Positions 8,223-18,057 of a stretch of DNA of 36,645 nucleotides are shown piece after piece. The position numbers and the translations under genes were made by a program. The stretch lies in assembly GCF_028446585.1 (NCBI RefSeq), contig NZ_JAPFQL010000025.1:1-36645 (forward strand), read 5' to 3'. Source of the DNA: Intrasporangium calvum. GTDB lineage: Bacteria; Actinomycetota; Actinomycetes; Actinomycetales; Dermatophilaceae. The notes beneath the pieces were generated by a model. The model was given only the letters and a program-made list of their open reading frames with translations. It had not been told where the DNA came from and made no database searches. Position 1 is the stretch's first letter. The number at the start of each line of letters is the position of its first letter.

Positions 8223-9503
8223 TCAGGCTCCCACCGTGATCTCGCCGCGCTCCGCCTTGAGCGCGATGTCCGTGCGGACGCGGGCCCCCTCCAGCTCGAT
8301 GAGGGACACCGCGTCGTATGCCGCTGACCTTGCCTTCGCGAGGTCGCTGCCGACTGCGAGGACGTTGAGGACGCGTCCCCCGGCGGAGACGAGCGCGCCG
8401 GTCTCGTCGCGCCTGGTGCCGGCGTGGAGGACGACGACGCCCGGGATCTCCGCGGCGGCGTCGAGCCCGGTGATGGGGTCGCCCGTGCGGGGCGCCTCGG
8501 GGTAGCCGTCCGACGCGATCACGACGACGACGGCGTGGTCGTCGGACCAGCGCAGCCGGCCGAAGCCCTCGAGCTCGCCGGTCGCAGCAGCGAAGAGCAG
8601 CTGCGCGAAGGGCGACTCGAGCAGGGCGAAGCTGGCGTGGCCGTCCGGGTCGCCGAAGCGGGCGTTGAACTCGATCACCTTCGGCCCGCGCGACGTCAGG
8701 GCGAGGCCGACGTAGAGCGTGCCGACGAAGGGCGTGCCACGTCGCTGCATCTCGTCGATGGTCGGCTGGGCGACCCGGGCGACGATCTGGTCGGCGAGCC
8801 CCCGGGGCGCCCAGTCGAGCGGGGCGTAGGCGCCCATCCCGCCGGTGTTGAGGCCGACATCGCCCTCGCCGATCCGCTTGAAGTCCTGGGCCGGCTCGAG
8901 CGCGACGACGTGCGTGCCGTCGGAGATGCAGAAGACCGAGACCTCCGGGCCGTCGAGGAACTCCTCGATGACCACCCTGCCGCCGTCCTTGGCGAGGCAG
9001 CGCTCGGCGTGGGCCAGTGCCTCGTCACGCGAGCCGGTGACGATGACGCCCTTGCCCGCAGCCAGCCCGTCGTCCTTGACGACGTGCGGCGCACCGAGGG
9101 CGTCGAGCGCGGACGCGACCTCGTCCATCGTGGTGCACACGTGGGCCAGGGCCGTGGGCACGTCAGCAGCCGCCATCACCTCCTTGGCGAAGGACTTGCT
9201 GCCCTCGAGCAACGCAGCCGCAGCGGAAGGGCCGTAGACCGCGAAGCCGGCTGAGCGGCATACGTCAGCCACGCCCGCCACGAGCGGCGCCTCGGGGCCG
9301 ACGACGACGAGGTCGACCTCGTGCTCGCGTGCCAGCGCGGCGACGGCCTCCCCGTCGAGGATGTCGACCGCGACGCACAGGGCGGTCGCGTCGATGCCGG
9401 GGTTGCCCGGGGCGGCGATGACCGCGTCCACCTCCGGGTCGGCCGCGATGGCCTTGACGAGTGCGTGCTCACGGGCGCCGGAACCGAGGACGAGGACCTT
9501 CAC
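8223..9503 (-). CDS. purD: phosphoribosylamine-glycine ligase (GAR synthetase)
   Basis: 426-residue ATP-grasp enzyme that makes GAR from phosphoribosylamine, glycine and ATP. Seen: LGSGAREHAL (6-15), APGNPG (31-36), VVVGPEAPLVAG (67-78), VKDDGLAAGKGV (142-153) and GLNTGGMGAY (217-226). The usual RFGDPETQ signature is replaced by RFGDPDGHASF (282-292), an odd change at a normally strict metal-binding site. The flanking sequence (KVIEFNA before it, LLFAAATGEL after it) is otherwise intact. It lies between the GNAT gene (18-bp gap) and purC (1-bp gap) and is probably co-transcribed with both. It contains one exact (8315) and one near (9253) copy of the dispersed 12-mer. Confidence 0.96.
   Translation of the reverse strand: MKVLVLGSGAREHALVKAIAADPEVDAVIAAPGNPGIDATALCVAVDILDGEAVAALAREHEVDLVVVGPEAPLVAGVADVCRSAGFAVYGPSAAAALLEGSKSFAKEVMAAADVPTALAHVCTTMDEVASALDALGAPHVVKDDGLAAGKGVIVTGSRDEALAHAERCLAKDGGRVVIEEFLDGPEVSVFCISDGTHVVALEPAQDFKRIGEGDVGLNTGGMGAYAPLDWAPRGLADQIVARVAQPTIDEMQRRGTPFVGTLYVGLALTSRGPKVIEFNARFGDPDGHASFALLESPFAQLLFAAATGELEGFGRLRWSDDHAVVVVIASDGYPEAPRTGDPITGLDAAAEIPGVVVLHAGTRRDETGALVSAGGRVLNVLAVGSDLAKARSAAYDAVSLIELEGARVRTDIALKAERGEITVGA
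8315..8326 (+). repeat. dispersed 12-mer, copy in purD
   Basis: Exact copy read in purD as part of ARSAAYDAV, the same SAAYD peptide as in purL, although the two proteins are unrelated at that site. Confidence 0.9.
9253..9264 (-). repeat. dispersed 12-mer, one-mismatch copy in purD
   Basis: Eleven of 12 bases match (last base C instead of G on the minus strand). It lies within the purD N-terminal domain. Confidence 0.7.
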
Positions 9504-9521
9504 GGCGGTCAGCCTATTGGC

Positions 9522-10157
9522 TCATTCCCCCAGGCGCCGACGCAGTCCGGCGCGGACGGCCGGCCACTCGTCGATGAGGATCGAGTGCACCGCCGAGTCG
9601 CGCCACGTGCCGTCGGCCCGTCGGACGTCCCGGCGCGTGACCCCCTCGAAGGTCGCCCCCAGCTTGAGGATCGCCGCACGGGACCGGGCGTTGACGACGT
9701 CGGTCTGGATCTTGACCCGGCCGAAGCCGCACGTCTCGAAGGCGTGCGCCAGCAGGAGGAACTTCGCCTCGGGGTTGACCGCCGTGCCCCACCAGCGGGA
9801 GCCATACATCGTCCAGCCGAGGTGGACGTGCTCGCGCTCGGTGTCGACGTCGCCGAGCGAGCTCGTGCCGACGACGGTGCCCGCGGCGCCGAGCTCGGAG
9901 TCGTCGACCAGGCGGAGCGTGTACGCGGTCCGACCGGTCCCGTCCGGTTGTCGGGCCCGGACCGCGGCGGCCACCACCGCCTCCATGTCCGCAAGCGTCG
10001 CGGGCGGTGGTGCCATCCGGTAGCCCTGGGAGTAGACCACCGGGTCGCTGTAGACGGCGAAGAGGCCGGCGGCGTCCTCGGGCCGCATCACGTCGAGCCG
10101 GACCACGCGTCCGATGAGAGGGTCGCCGGTCGGTGGGATGCAGCCGTCGTCCGCCAT
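9522..10157 (-). CDS. GNAT family N-acetyltransferase (RimJ/RimL-like)
   Basis: 211 residues from ATG 10157. The pattern matches the Acetyltransf_3 (RimJ/RimL) branch: RVVRLDVMRPEDAAGLFAVYSDP at the N-terminus, GTSSLGDVDTEREHVHLGWTMYGSRWWGTAVNPEAK in the middle, and NARSRAAILKLGATFEG, a late CoA-contacting region, at about 160-176. It transfers acetyl from acetyl-CoA to an unknown amine (protein N-terminus, small molecule or antibiotic). It is the first gene of a likely GNAT-purD-purC transcript, 18 bp before purD, and is divergent from the helicase gene. The start sits beside a plausible intergenic promoter, and the upstream in-frame extension into the helicase region is rejected. Confidence 0.88.
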   Translation of the reverse strand: MADDGCIPPTGDPLIGRVVRLDVMRPEDAAGLFAVYSDPVVYSQGYRMAPPPATLADMEAVVAAAVRARQPDGTGRTAYTLRLVDDSELGAAGTVVGTSSLGDVDTEREHVHLGWTMYGSRWWGTAVNPEAKFLLLAHAFETCGFGRVKIQTDVVNARSRAAILKLGATFEGVTRRDVRRADGTWRDSAVHSILIDEWPAVRAGLRRRLGE

Positions 10158-10218
10158 GGACTGACAGTAGACTTGATGGTTCCCGCGCCCCACCGGGGTG
10201 TCCCGTTTGAACCATTGG

Positions 10219-12480
10219 ATGGCAGTGAGCTCTTCGTCCGCCCAGACTCGCCCGGCCGGCACCCCCGACCACGAGCCCGCCGTCACCGACGTCGTCGCCC
10301 AGCAGATCGCCGTCGAGCAGGCGCACGTCGACCGGGTCTTCGCCGAGCTGGAGAAGGCAGGTGTCCGCGCCGACTCCGTCAAGGCCGAGGGTCTGGCCCG
10401 GACGCAGTTCGGCCGGTCCGTCGAGACCGGGGACGCCGAGGGCGCGGGCCTCTTCGAGCGGGACGCCCTGATGTTCCACGCTGCGCGACGCCGCAGCATG
10501 CTCGACACCCAGTACGAGGGCCTCGTCTTCGGCCGGCTCGACATCGACCACGACCTCAAGCCCGACCTGGGGCGAGCCGCGACGAGTGCAGACCGGGAGG
10601 TGCGCTACATCGGCCGCCTCGGCGTGCGGGACGACGACTACGAGCCGCTCGTCATCGACTGGCGCGCCCCGGCCGCGTCGCCGTTCTACCGCGCCACTCC
10701 GGTCGAGCCGATGGGGGTGATCCGGCGACGCGTCCTGCGCAGCAAGGGCGCCCGGGTCATCGGCGTCGAGGACGACCTGATGGTGCCGGAGGCGCCGGAC
10801 GACCTCGTCGTCGTCGGCGACGGAGCTCTCATGGCGGCGCTGACGAGGTCGCGCGGCGAGCGGATGCGCGACATCGTCGCCACCATCCAGGCCCACCAGG
10901 ACGAGGCCATCCGAGCCAGTGCCCGCGGCGTCACCGAGATCACCGGCGGCCCCGGCACCGGCAAGACCGTGGTCGCGCTGCACCGCGCCGCCTACCTGCT
11001 CTACTCCGAGCGGCGCCGCTTCGAGTCCGGCGGCATCCTCGTCGTCGGGCCGTCCGGGGCCTACACCGCCTACATCGAGCGGGTCCTGCCGTCGCTCGGC
11101 GAGGAGTCCGTGACGCTGCGCGCCCTCGGGGACGTCGTCGATGCCGTCGACACGGAGCGCCTCGACTCGCCGGAGGTCGCGCGGATCAAGGGCTCCACCC
11201 GCATCCGCACCCTGCTCGCCAACGCGGCGCGGGGTCGGGTGCCCGAGGGGCCGACGGAGTTCCGCGCCTTCGTGGCCGGTCGCGCCGTGCGACTCGAGGC
11301 ACGGGTCCTCGACCGGATCCGCTCGCAGGTGCTGCGCCAGCACCAGCGCAACCTCGCCGCCGCGGCGGCGCAGGCCGCCCTGGGTGAGGCGGCCTGGTCC
11401 TCGCTCGGGATCACCGGCGACCGGGACGCCAAGGCGGAGTTCCTCGACAGGTGGGAGGACCACCTCGACGTCGAGGCCTTCATGGCCGCGTGGTGGCCGC
11501 AGGTCGACCCACGCGAGGTCCTGCTCTGGCTCGCCGACCCCGACCTCGTCCGGCGGCACGCACGTGGGTCGCTCGACGACCGCGAGGCCGAGCTGCTGGC
11601 CGCCTCCTATGCAACCGCGCTCGAGACCGGGACCTGGTCGGTGGCCGACATCGCCCTCATCGACGACCTCGCGGCCCGGCTCGGCCCCGTGCAGGACGCC
11701 CCGAAGGAGGAGCGCGGCTTCTACGAGATCGAGGAGCTCGACGATCTCAGCCAGTACGGCGTCACCGAGGTCCAGCCGGTCTCCGGGTCCCGCGAGACGC
11801 GGGCCGAGGTCGTCGCCGAGGACCCGCGCGGGCGCCTGCTCGCCGGCCGCGTCGGCAAGCCGGACGAGTACGCCCACGTCCTCGTCGACGAGGCGCAGGA
11901 CCTGTCACCGATGCAGTGGCGGATGATCGGGCGGCGCGGTCGGCATGCGTCGTGGACCGTCGTCGGAGATGCCGCCCAGGCCTCGTGGACCGACCTCGAG
12001 GAAGCGGCTGCGGCGCGTGACGAGGCGTTCGGGACGCAGGCACGGCAGCGGTTCCACATGGACACGAACTACCGCAACGCCCGCGAGATCTTCGACTACG
12101 CCGCTGACGTCGTGCGGCGGCAGGTGCCCGACGCCGACATCCCCAACGCCGTGCGCGAGACCGGCCACGAGGTCGTCGAGGGCGCCCTCGGACCCGATGC
12201 GGCGGGCTCCGTCAGCCGGTCGCTCGAGGAGCTCCTCGAGCAGGTGGCCGGCTCGGTCGCCGTCGTCACACCGCAGCGGTATGCCGCTGAGCTGGCTCCC
12301 CTCGCGAGCTCGGACGGTGGTCGCGTCCAAGTCGTCGACCCCATGTCGACCAAGGGTCTGGAATACGACGCCGTCGTGGTCGTCGATCCGCACGAGATCA
12401 CGCGGGAGTCGCCGGGCGGGGTGCGGGTGCTCTATGTGGCCCTGACCCGGGCGGCGCACCGGATGACCGTGCTGTCCTGA
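10219..12480 (+). CDS. helD: HelD-like UvrD/Rep-superfamily ATPase (RNA polymerase recycling factor)
   Basis: 753 residues from ATG 10219 (GTG 10198 adds seven residues). The N-terminus (about 15-70) is a likely coiled coil that in HelD reaches into RNA polymerase. Superfamily I motifs are present: GGPGTGKT (Walker A), VDEAQDLSPMQWRMI (Walker B / motif II), VVGDAAQASW (III), MDTNYRN (IV), VDPMSTKGLEYDAVVVVDP (V) and YVALTRAAHRM (VI). Length and the charged insertion between motifs I and II fit actinobacterial HelD, which removes stalled RNA polymerase from DNA and can give rifamycin tolerance; a plain UvrD-like helicase is the alternative. It is single and divergent from the GNAT-purD-purC group. 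A near copy of the dispersed 12-mer (12279) is read in frame as RYAAE. Confidence 0.87.
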   Translation: MAVSSSSAQTRPAGTPDHEPAVTDVVAQQIAVEQAHVDRVFAELEKAGVRADSVKAEGLARTQFGRSVETGDAEGAGLFERDALMFHAARRRSMLDTQYEGLVFGRLDIDHDLKPDLGRAATSADREVRYIGRLGVRDDDYEPLVIDWRAPAASPFYRATPVEPMGVIRRRVLRSKGARVIGVEDDLMVPEAPDDLVVVGDGALMAALTRSRGERMRDIVATIQAHQDEAIRASARGVTEITGGPGTGKTVVALHRAAYLLYSERRRFESGGILVVGPSGAYTAYIERVLPSLGEESVTLRALGDVVDAVDTERLDSPEVARIKGSTRIRTLLANAARGRVPEGPTEFRAFVAGRAVRLEARVLDRIRSQVLRQHQRNLAAAAAQAALGEAAWSSLGITGDRDAKAEFLDRWEDHLDVEAFMAAWWPQVDPREVLLWLADPDLVRRHARGSLDDREAELLAASYATALETGTWSVADIALIDDLAARLGPVQDAPKEERGFYEIEELDDLSQYGVTEVQPVSGSRETRAEVVAEDPRGRLLAGRVGKPDEYAHVLVDEAQDLSPMQWRMIGRRGRHASWTVVGDAAQASWTDLEEAAAARDEAFGTQARQRFHMDTNYRNAREIFDYAADVVRRQVPDADIPNAVRETGHEVVEGALGPDAAGSVSRSLEELLEQVAGSVAVVTPQRYAAELAPLASSDGGRVQVVDPMSTKGLEYDAVVVVDPHEITRESPGGVRVLYVALTRAAHRMTVLS
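12279..12289 (+). repeat. dispersed 12-mer, 11-base core copy in helD
   Basis: GTATGCCGCTG with G instead of C at the first base. The surrounding 16 bases CAGCGGTATGCCGCTG form a near-perfect palindrome. It is coding for RYAAEL. Confidence 0.75.
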
Positions 12481-12781
12481 CCCGCGGGCCCGCCGGTCTG
12501 CGCGGGTTCACTCCGGCGTGCGGAGATTGTCCACCTTGTCCAAGGTAAAGACTTGTTCAAGGAATGCCAGATCCGTGGAAGTCGCCCCGCACGGCGGGGG
12601 ATGATGTGTTGGACGTCGACGGCAGTGCGAAACCACCCACCCTCCCCGCCGGTCTCTCCCCCCCGAGGCCCCATCGACGTCCGGCGCAGTCCCGGTCTCC
12701 GAGGACTCGCACCGGGCGGGGGACCTGATGCACCCCCCCTGCATCTGGCCCCCGCCCAGCACCACCACCCACCCAGTCGAA

Positions 12782-12810
12782 GCCCCGGATCACAACGACG
12801 TGGCCGGGGC
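12782..12810. terminator. GC-rich hairpin in the helD-lysS gap
   Basis: Arms GCCCCGG (12782-12788) and CCGGGGC (12804-12810) followed by CTTCG, an actinobacterial terminator-like form. It lies 300 bp after helD, so which transcript it serves is unclear. Confidence 0.45.
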
Positions 12811-12882
12811 CTTCGCATGCCCCCACGGACGATTGCGTTTCAGCCCCGCCTCATCGAACCCCTCCTCATCGAGCCCCTCCTC

Positions 12883-12930
12883 ATCGAAAGAGCAGTTCGC
12901 GACCGGTTCGTCGCGAACTGCTCTTTCGAT
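12883..12930 (-). terminator. perfect 20-bp hairpin after lysS
   Basis: Arms 12883-12902 and 12911-12930 (ATCGAAAGAGCAGTTCGCGA and its complement) are perfect, with an 8-nt loop, beginning 35 nt past the lysS stop. On the minus strand no long T-run follows. This is the probable terminator of purA-lysS. Confidence 0.75.
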
Positions 12931-12965
12931 TGGCTGGTGGGTGGACTGTGCTCTTGCGGTCTGGG

Positions 12966-14789
12966 TCAGGGGGTGAGCAGGCGGCGGATGCGGTCCGCGC
13001 CGACGGCGAGCAACAGCGTGGGCAGCCGGGGCCCCGTGTCCTTGGAGACGAGGAGCCGGTAGACGAGGGCGAAGAAGGCCCGCTGCGCCTTGGACAGCTC
13101 CGGGTCCTTGACCTTGGCCTCGGGGTCGAGGCCGCGCTGGATCTTCGGCACGGCGTAGACGAGGTGGGTCAGGCCGTCGAGGGACCAGTGCTCGTCCAGA
13201 CCCTCGACGAGCAGGCGCAGCGACTCCCGCTGCTCGTCGCCGAGGCTGCCGAGCAGCTCCGCGTCGGGCTCCTCCCGCACGATGGTGCGGTCCTCAACGG
13301 GGACGTAGCCGAGCATCCAGCGCTCGGCGCAGTCGAGCCGGGGCCGCAGGTCGTCGGTCGACCCGATCGGGTTGTCGGGGTCGAAGCCGGACAGGATGCG
13401 CACGGCCTGGGCCTCGTCACCCTGGGTGACGTCGATGACCGAGGCGATGGTCCGGAACGGCATCGGCCGGGGCGTCGCCGGCAGGGTGCGGACTCCGTCG
13501 CCGGAGGCCACCGACGTTGCGCGCAGGTGTGCCGCGAGGTCGCCCGGCTGGGCGCCCCCGCCCGGCCCCGCCTCGACCTTGCGGACGAGCGCATCCCACT
13601 CGTCGTAGAGCCGCTGCAGCTCGGGGCCGAACGCGACGTCGAAGCTCTGGTTGGGCCGCCGCCGGGCATAGAGCCAGCGCAGCACCTGCGGCTCCATCAC
13701 CTCGAGGGCGTCGTTGGGGATCGGCACGCCGCCCTTGGACGAGCTCATCTTGGCCATGCCGGCGATGCCGACGAACGCATACATCGGGCCGATCGGCCGC
13801 TCCCAGCCGAAGAGCGGCGCGAGGTCCTTGCCGACGACGAAGCTCGATCCGGGGCTCTGGTGGTCGACGCCGGACGGCTCGAAGAGGACGCGCTCGTGCG
13901 CCCACCGCATCGGCCAGTCGACCTTCCACACCAGCTTGCCGTTGGTGAAGGTGTCGAGATCGACCTCCTCGGCGTGCCCGCAGCGGGTGCAGGAGTAGGC
14001 GAGCACGTGGGAGCTGTCGTCGTAGGCCGTGACCGTGGTGAAGTCGGTGCCGCAGACGGAGCAGAACGGCTTGAACGGGAAGTAGCCCGCGGTCCCCTCG
14101 CTCCCGTCGTCCTCGGTCGCCGCGCCGGAACCGCGCTCGGCCTCGGTCGCGGCCGCGGCCTGCTCCTCGGTCAGCTTCTGCTGGGCAGCGGCCGGGTCCT
14201 GGCGGCGGCCCTTGCCCGTCGCCCGCTGCTTCGCCTCGGCTGCTGCCTCGAGCGTCCGGTAGCGGCCGAGGACCGTGTCGATGACACCGCGCTCGCGCAT
14301 CGCCTGGAGGACCTGCTCGCGGTAGACCCCGGCGCGGTACTGCTCGGTCTGGCTGATCTGGCGAACCTCGATGCCGGTCGCCGCCATCGCCTCGAGGAGC
14401 GGCGCCTTGAAGTGCTCGGCCCAGTTGGCGTGCGGTGAGCCGTGGGGGGCCGGCACGGCGGTCAGCGGCTTGCCGATGTGCTCCTCCCACGACTCGTCGA
14501 CGCCCTCGAGACTCTTGGGCACGCGCCGGAACCGGTCGAAGTCGTCCCACGAGAGGATGTGCTCGCAGGGCACGCCGCGGCGCTTGATCTCGTCGGCCAC
14601 GAGGTGCGGGGTGATCAGCTCGCGGAAGTTGCCGAGGTGGATCGGCCCCGACGGGCTGATCCCGGAGGCGCAGATGATCGTGCCGATCCCGCGCTCCTTG
14701 GCCTCGGCGATGACCTCGTCCGCGAGACGCGTCACCCAGTCCTCGGGCGCAACCTCGTCGACAACCTGCTCAGAACCATTGCTGCTCAA
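12966..14789 (-). CDS. lysS: lysyl-tRNA synthetase, class I
   Basis: 607-residue class I LysRS (archaeal type), which charges tRNA-Lys. The Rossmann-fold signature PSGPIHLGN (46-54) is the HIGH equivalent and KMSSSKG (347-353) the KMSKS loop. Two cysteine pairs, CSVC (243-246) and CTRC (267-270), make a likely zinc site. Residues about 188-233 are a low-complexity, charged insertion (rich in Ala, Glu, Gln) before the zinc region. The C-terminal helical domain is present. Class I LysRS replaces the usual class II enzyme in some Actinobacteria; no class II copy is in the window. The gene starts 12 nt after the purA stop, so the two are probably one operon. Confidence 0.95.
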   Translation of the reverse strand: MSSNGSEQVVDEVAPEDWVTRLADEVIAEAKERGIGTIICASGISPSGPIHLGNFRELITPHLVADEIKRRGVPCEHILSWDDFDRFRRVPKSLEGVDESWEEHIGKPLTAVPAPHGSPHANWAEHFKAPLLEAMAATGIEVRQISQTEQYRAGVYREQVLQAMRERGVIDTVLGRYRTLEAAAEAKQRATGKGRRQDPAAAQQKLTEEQAAAATEAERGSGAATEDDGSEGTAGYFPFKPFCSVCGTDFTTVTAYDDSSHVLAYSCTRCGHAEEVDLDTFTNGKLVWKVDWPMRWAHERVLFEPSGVDHQSPGSSFVVGKDLAPLFGWERPIGPMYAFVGIAGMAKMSSSKGGVPIPNDALEVMEPQVLRWLYARRRPNQSFDVAFGPELQRLYDEWDALVRKVEAGPGGGAQPGDLAAHLRATSVASGDGVRTLPATPRPMPFRTIASVIDVTQGDEAQAVRILSGFDPDNPIGSTDDLRPRLDCAERWMLGYVPVEDRTIVREEPDAELLGSLGDEQRESLRLLVEGLDEHWSLDGLTHLVYAVPKIQRGLDPEAKVKDPELSKAQRAFFALVYRLLVSKDTGPRLPTLLLAVGADRIRRLLTP

Positions 14790-14801
14790 AAGAGTTCGCT
14801 C

Positions 14802-16145
<1,344 letters not shown>

Positions 16146-16192
16146 TTATCGGTTCGTGACAGCGTCCCCGTTCGCGTGTTCACGGACGATGC

Positions 16193-16204
16193 CGTATGCC
16201 GCTG
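16193..16204 (+). repeat. dispersed 12-mer, copy upstream of purA
   Basis: Exact copy 87 bp upstream of the purA start, within the 28-bp block (16179-16206) shared with 5987-6014. The 3' flank GGGCCGGCAC is identical to that of the copy at 30943. Confidence 0.9.
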
Positions 16205-16240
16205 GGCCGGCACCGCGCCCCGGGCTTGCTCAGCGTGCCC

Positions 16241-16666
16241 TCAGTCGACGTCCAGGGCTGTCGACGCCCCGTCGATGAAGCCCCCGATGCCCCACATCTC
16301 CCACGGCGTGATGGCGTAGTACCCGGCGACCGCGATCCTTCCCTTCGGGGTGACGAGGGCGAGATCGCGGGTGCCGGCCTTGTAGTGCATCTCCGTGACC
16401 GGCTCGCCGACGAGGTCGCGCAGCTCGGGGGTCAGGTACTTGTCGTCGGGCAGCACGTCGGAGATGAACTCGAACTGCCTGACCTCGCCGGACGGCAGGA
16501 CCACGCAGGACGGTCCCTCGAAGTTGACGCGCCAGCCCGAGCTGAGGCTGATGCGGAGGCTGCAGTCGAGGGCGATGTGCCTGATCTTCGCGCCCGCCAG
16601 GTCGGGGAGCAGGTCAGGCAGCGGGTCGCCGGTGAAGCGGGGGTCGAAGAGCTCCTCGATGTTCAC
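16241..16666 (-). CDS. candidate immunity protein of the toxin cassette
   Basis: 141 residues from GTG 16666, whose GTGA overlaps the toxin stop by 4 bp; ATG 16678 (four residues longer) is an alternative. I do not recognise the family. It is small, without signal peptide or membrane segment, with DPRFTGDPLPDLLPDL early and a C-terminal stretch GYYAITPWEMWGIGGFID. Directly after a polymorphic toxin with coupled translation, the usual role is an immunity protein that binds the toxin domain in the producer cell. This is inferred from position, not from homology. Confidence 0.6.
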   Translation of the reverse strand: MNIEELFDPRFTGDPLPDLLPDLAGAKIRHIALDCSLRISLSSGWRVNFEGPSCVVLPSGEVRQFEFISDVLPDDKYLTPELRDLVGEPVTEMHYKAGTRDLALVTPKGRIAVAGYYAITPWEMWGIGGFIDGASTALDVD

Positions 16667-18057
16667 AAGGGGTCCCATCCTGTCGGTGTGTCGTAGGTGC
16701 CGTCGGGTCTGATGTGGTGGTGGGTCTCCGCGTGGGAGCCCGGTTTGCCGTCGAGTTTGAGCGCCTGTCCACCCCGGTTGAAGAAGCGGACGTAGCCGTA
16801 GGGGTAGTCGATCGTGACCCGCTCGCCGGCCGAGCCCCCGCCTGTGTAGCGCTGGCCGGGGTCGTTGATCCGCATGGAGTTCGGCGTGCAGACCTTGGGT
16901 GGTGGGCACCGGTCCTGCGGACGCTGCCAGACGACACCGTTTCCGTCGTGGGCGATGTGCCCCTTCCATGTGCGACCGGCCGCAGGCGGGCGCAGGGAGT
17001 CGGGGATCGGCGTCCCACCCATCCCGTGGGTGCCCTGCTTGAGCTGGACCTCCTTGAGGAGCATCGAGTCCTTGGCGGCGGCGTGCTGGCCGAGCTGCAC
17101 GGCGGAAGCCGTCGCCACCACGGCTCCGCTCGCGATGAGACCGGCGGACGCGACCTGGACCGGCACCCCGGCGACGACGCCGACGCCGGTCGCATCGAGG
17201 GCGATGCCGCCGACCTGACCGCCCGCTCCGAGGATGATCTGGCCCACCCCGACTCCGATGCCGACGATGTCCTCGGGGTGCTCGGCCGCGGCCTCCACGA
17301 CGTCAGCGGCGGTGTTGACCACGGGAACGACCACGTGGTTCCACGCGCGGGCTGCGGTGTCGGACGCCCCGTCGCGCACCGTCGCCCACCAGTCCGGCTC
17401 GGGTGCCTCGGACTCGGGGACGCCGAACGCCGGCTGCTGCGGAGGGCGGAAGGCGTTCTGCAGCAGACTCTCGGTGAAGGGCAGCCCCTCGACCAGCCGC
17501 ACGCCGGCCACGTCGCCACCTGCTGGCGTGTGCTGCTCGAGCGCAGCAGCGCATCGGGCTGCTGCCGCCATGAGCTCGCCCTGGACCCGGGCCCGCTCGC
17601 GACCGACCGCTGTCAGGCCGGCCACCCTTCGTGTGTCGGCCCTCGCGATCGCAGCAGCGCGCAGCGCCGGGTCCGTCACGTTGGCCTGAGCGGCCGCAAC
17701 GGCCTGAGCGTGCTCGTCCTGCACTGCGTCGGCGCGGGTGCCGAGGCGCCGGGCGGCGCCCTGTGCTCTCTCCAGCGCGTCGGCGTAGGCGTGCAAGGCC
17801 CGGGCACCTGCCCCGAGCCGGGGCAGGACCGTGCCACACCGGGCTGCCAAGGTGGCCAGCTCCGCCTTGGCAGCCGCGGCGGCCGGGCCGTCCCACGCGA
17901 TCTCGACGTCCTTGACGGCGGTGCCGCGCACCAGGGCCGTGGACTCGCCGACGGCGGCTGCGCGGGCGAGTCGGCCCGCAGCAGCGCGCAGCTCGCCGGG
18001 GTGGCCCTTCGGCACGGTGACCAGACCCGCACCGCCCCGGCCGTCCGGGAGCCTCAC
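16663..18057 (-). CDS. polymorphic toxin with WXG-like N-terminus (probable type VII secreted effector)
   Basis: 464 residues from GTG 18057, which overlaps the upstream stop by 4 bp (GTGA). Residues 1-175 are Ala-rich helices with a W-x-G turn (WDG, 55-57), like WXG100/LXG-type secretion domains. About 265-325 is a Gly/Ala/Val-rich hydrophobic stretch often seen in such effectors. The last ~100 residues differ in style: GHIAHDGNGVVW (366-377), NSMRINDP (393-400), YPYGYVRFFN (418-427), LDGKPGSHAETHHHIRPDG (435-453). This C-terminus resembles the predicted RNase toxin domains of the Ntox24 kind; the conserved Arg, Asp and His cluster would be catalytic. The exact class is tentative. The partner gene is upstream and the candidate immunity gene downstream. 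Confidence 0.72.
   Translation of the reverse strand: MRLPDGRGGAGLVTVPKGHPGELRAAAGRLARAAAVGESTALVRGTAVKDVEIAWDGPAAAAAKAELATLAARCGTVLPRLGAGARALHAYADALERAQGAARRLGTRADAVQDEHAQAVAAAQANVTDPALRAAAIARADTRRVAGLTAVGRERARVQGELMAAAARCAAALEQHTPAGGDVAGVRLVEGLPFTESLLQNAFRPPQQPAFGVPESEAPEPDWWATVRDGASDTAARAWNHVVVPVVNTAADVVEAAAEHPEDIVGIGVGVGQIILGAGGQVGGIALDATGVGVVAGVPVQVASAGLIASGAVVATASAVQLGQHAAAKDSMLLKEVQLKQGTHGMGGTPIPDSLRPPAAGRTWKGHIAHDGNGVVWQRPQDRCPPPKVCTPNSMRINDPGQRYTGGGSAGERVTIDYPYGYVRFFNRGGQALKLDGKPGSHAETHHHIRPDGTYDTPTGWDPL

Larger units (their letters stand above)
12481..12965. other. 485-bp gap between helD and lysS; possible decayed HNH remnant
   Basis: No convincing gene. On the minus strand, about 12630-12515, one frame reads VDVQHIIPRRAG, like an HNH core (HIIPR), and another continues GDFHGSG and VFTLDKVDNLRTPE, so a frameshifted remnant of an HNH nuclease is possible but weak. 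Further along lie a GC-rich hairpin (12782-12810), a 15-bp tandem motif CCTCATCGA[A/G]CCCCT repeated about 2.5 times (about 12849-12887), and the lysS terminator hairpin. Confidence 0.35.

Noticed and set aside
12883-12930. Perfect 20-bp hairpin as an integron attC or origin
   Set aside because: No integrase, no R/L box pattern and no iteron cluster; its place 35 nt after lysS fits a terminator.
12481-12965. tRNA gene in the helD-lysS gap
   Set aside because: No T-loop (GGTTCGANTCC-like) with matching acceptor stem; the GGTTCG seen is the hairpin loop.
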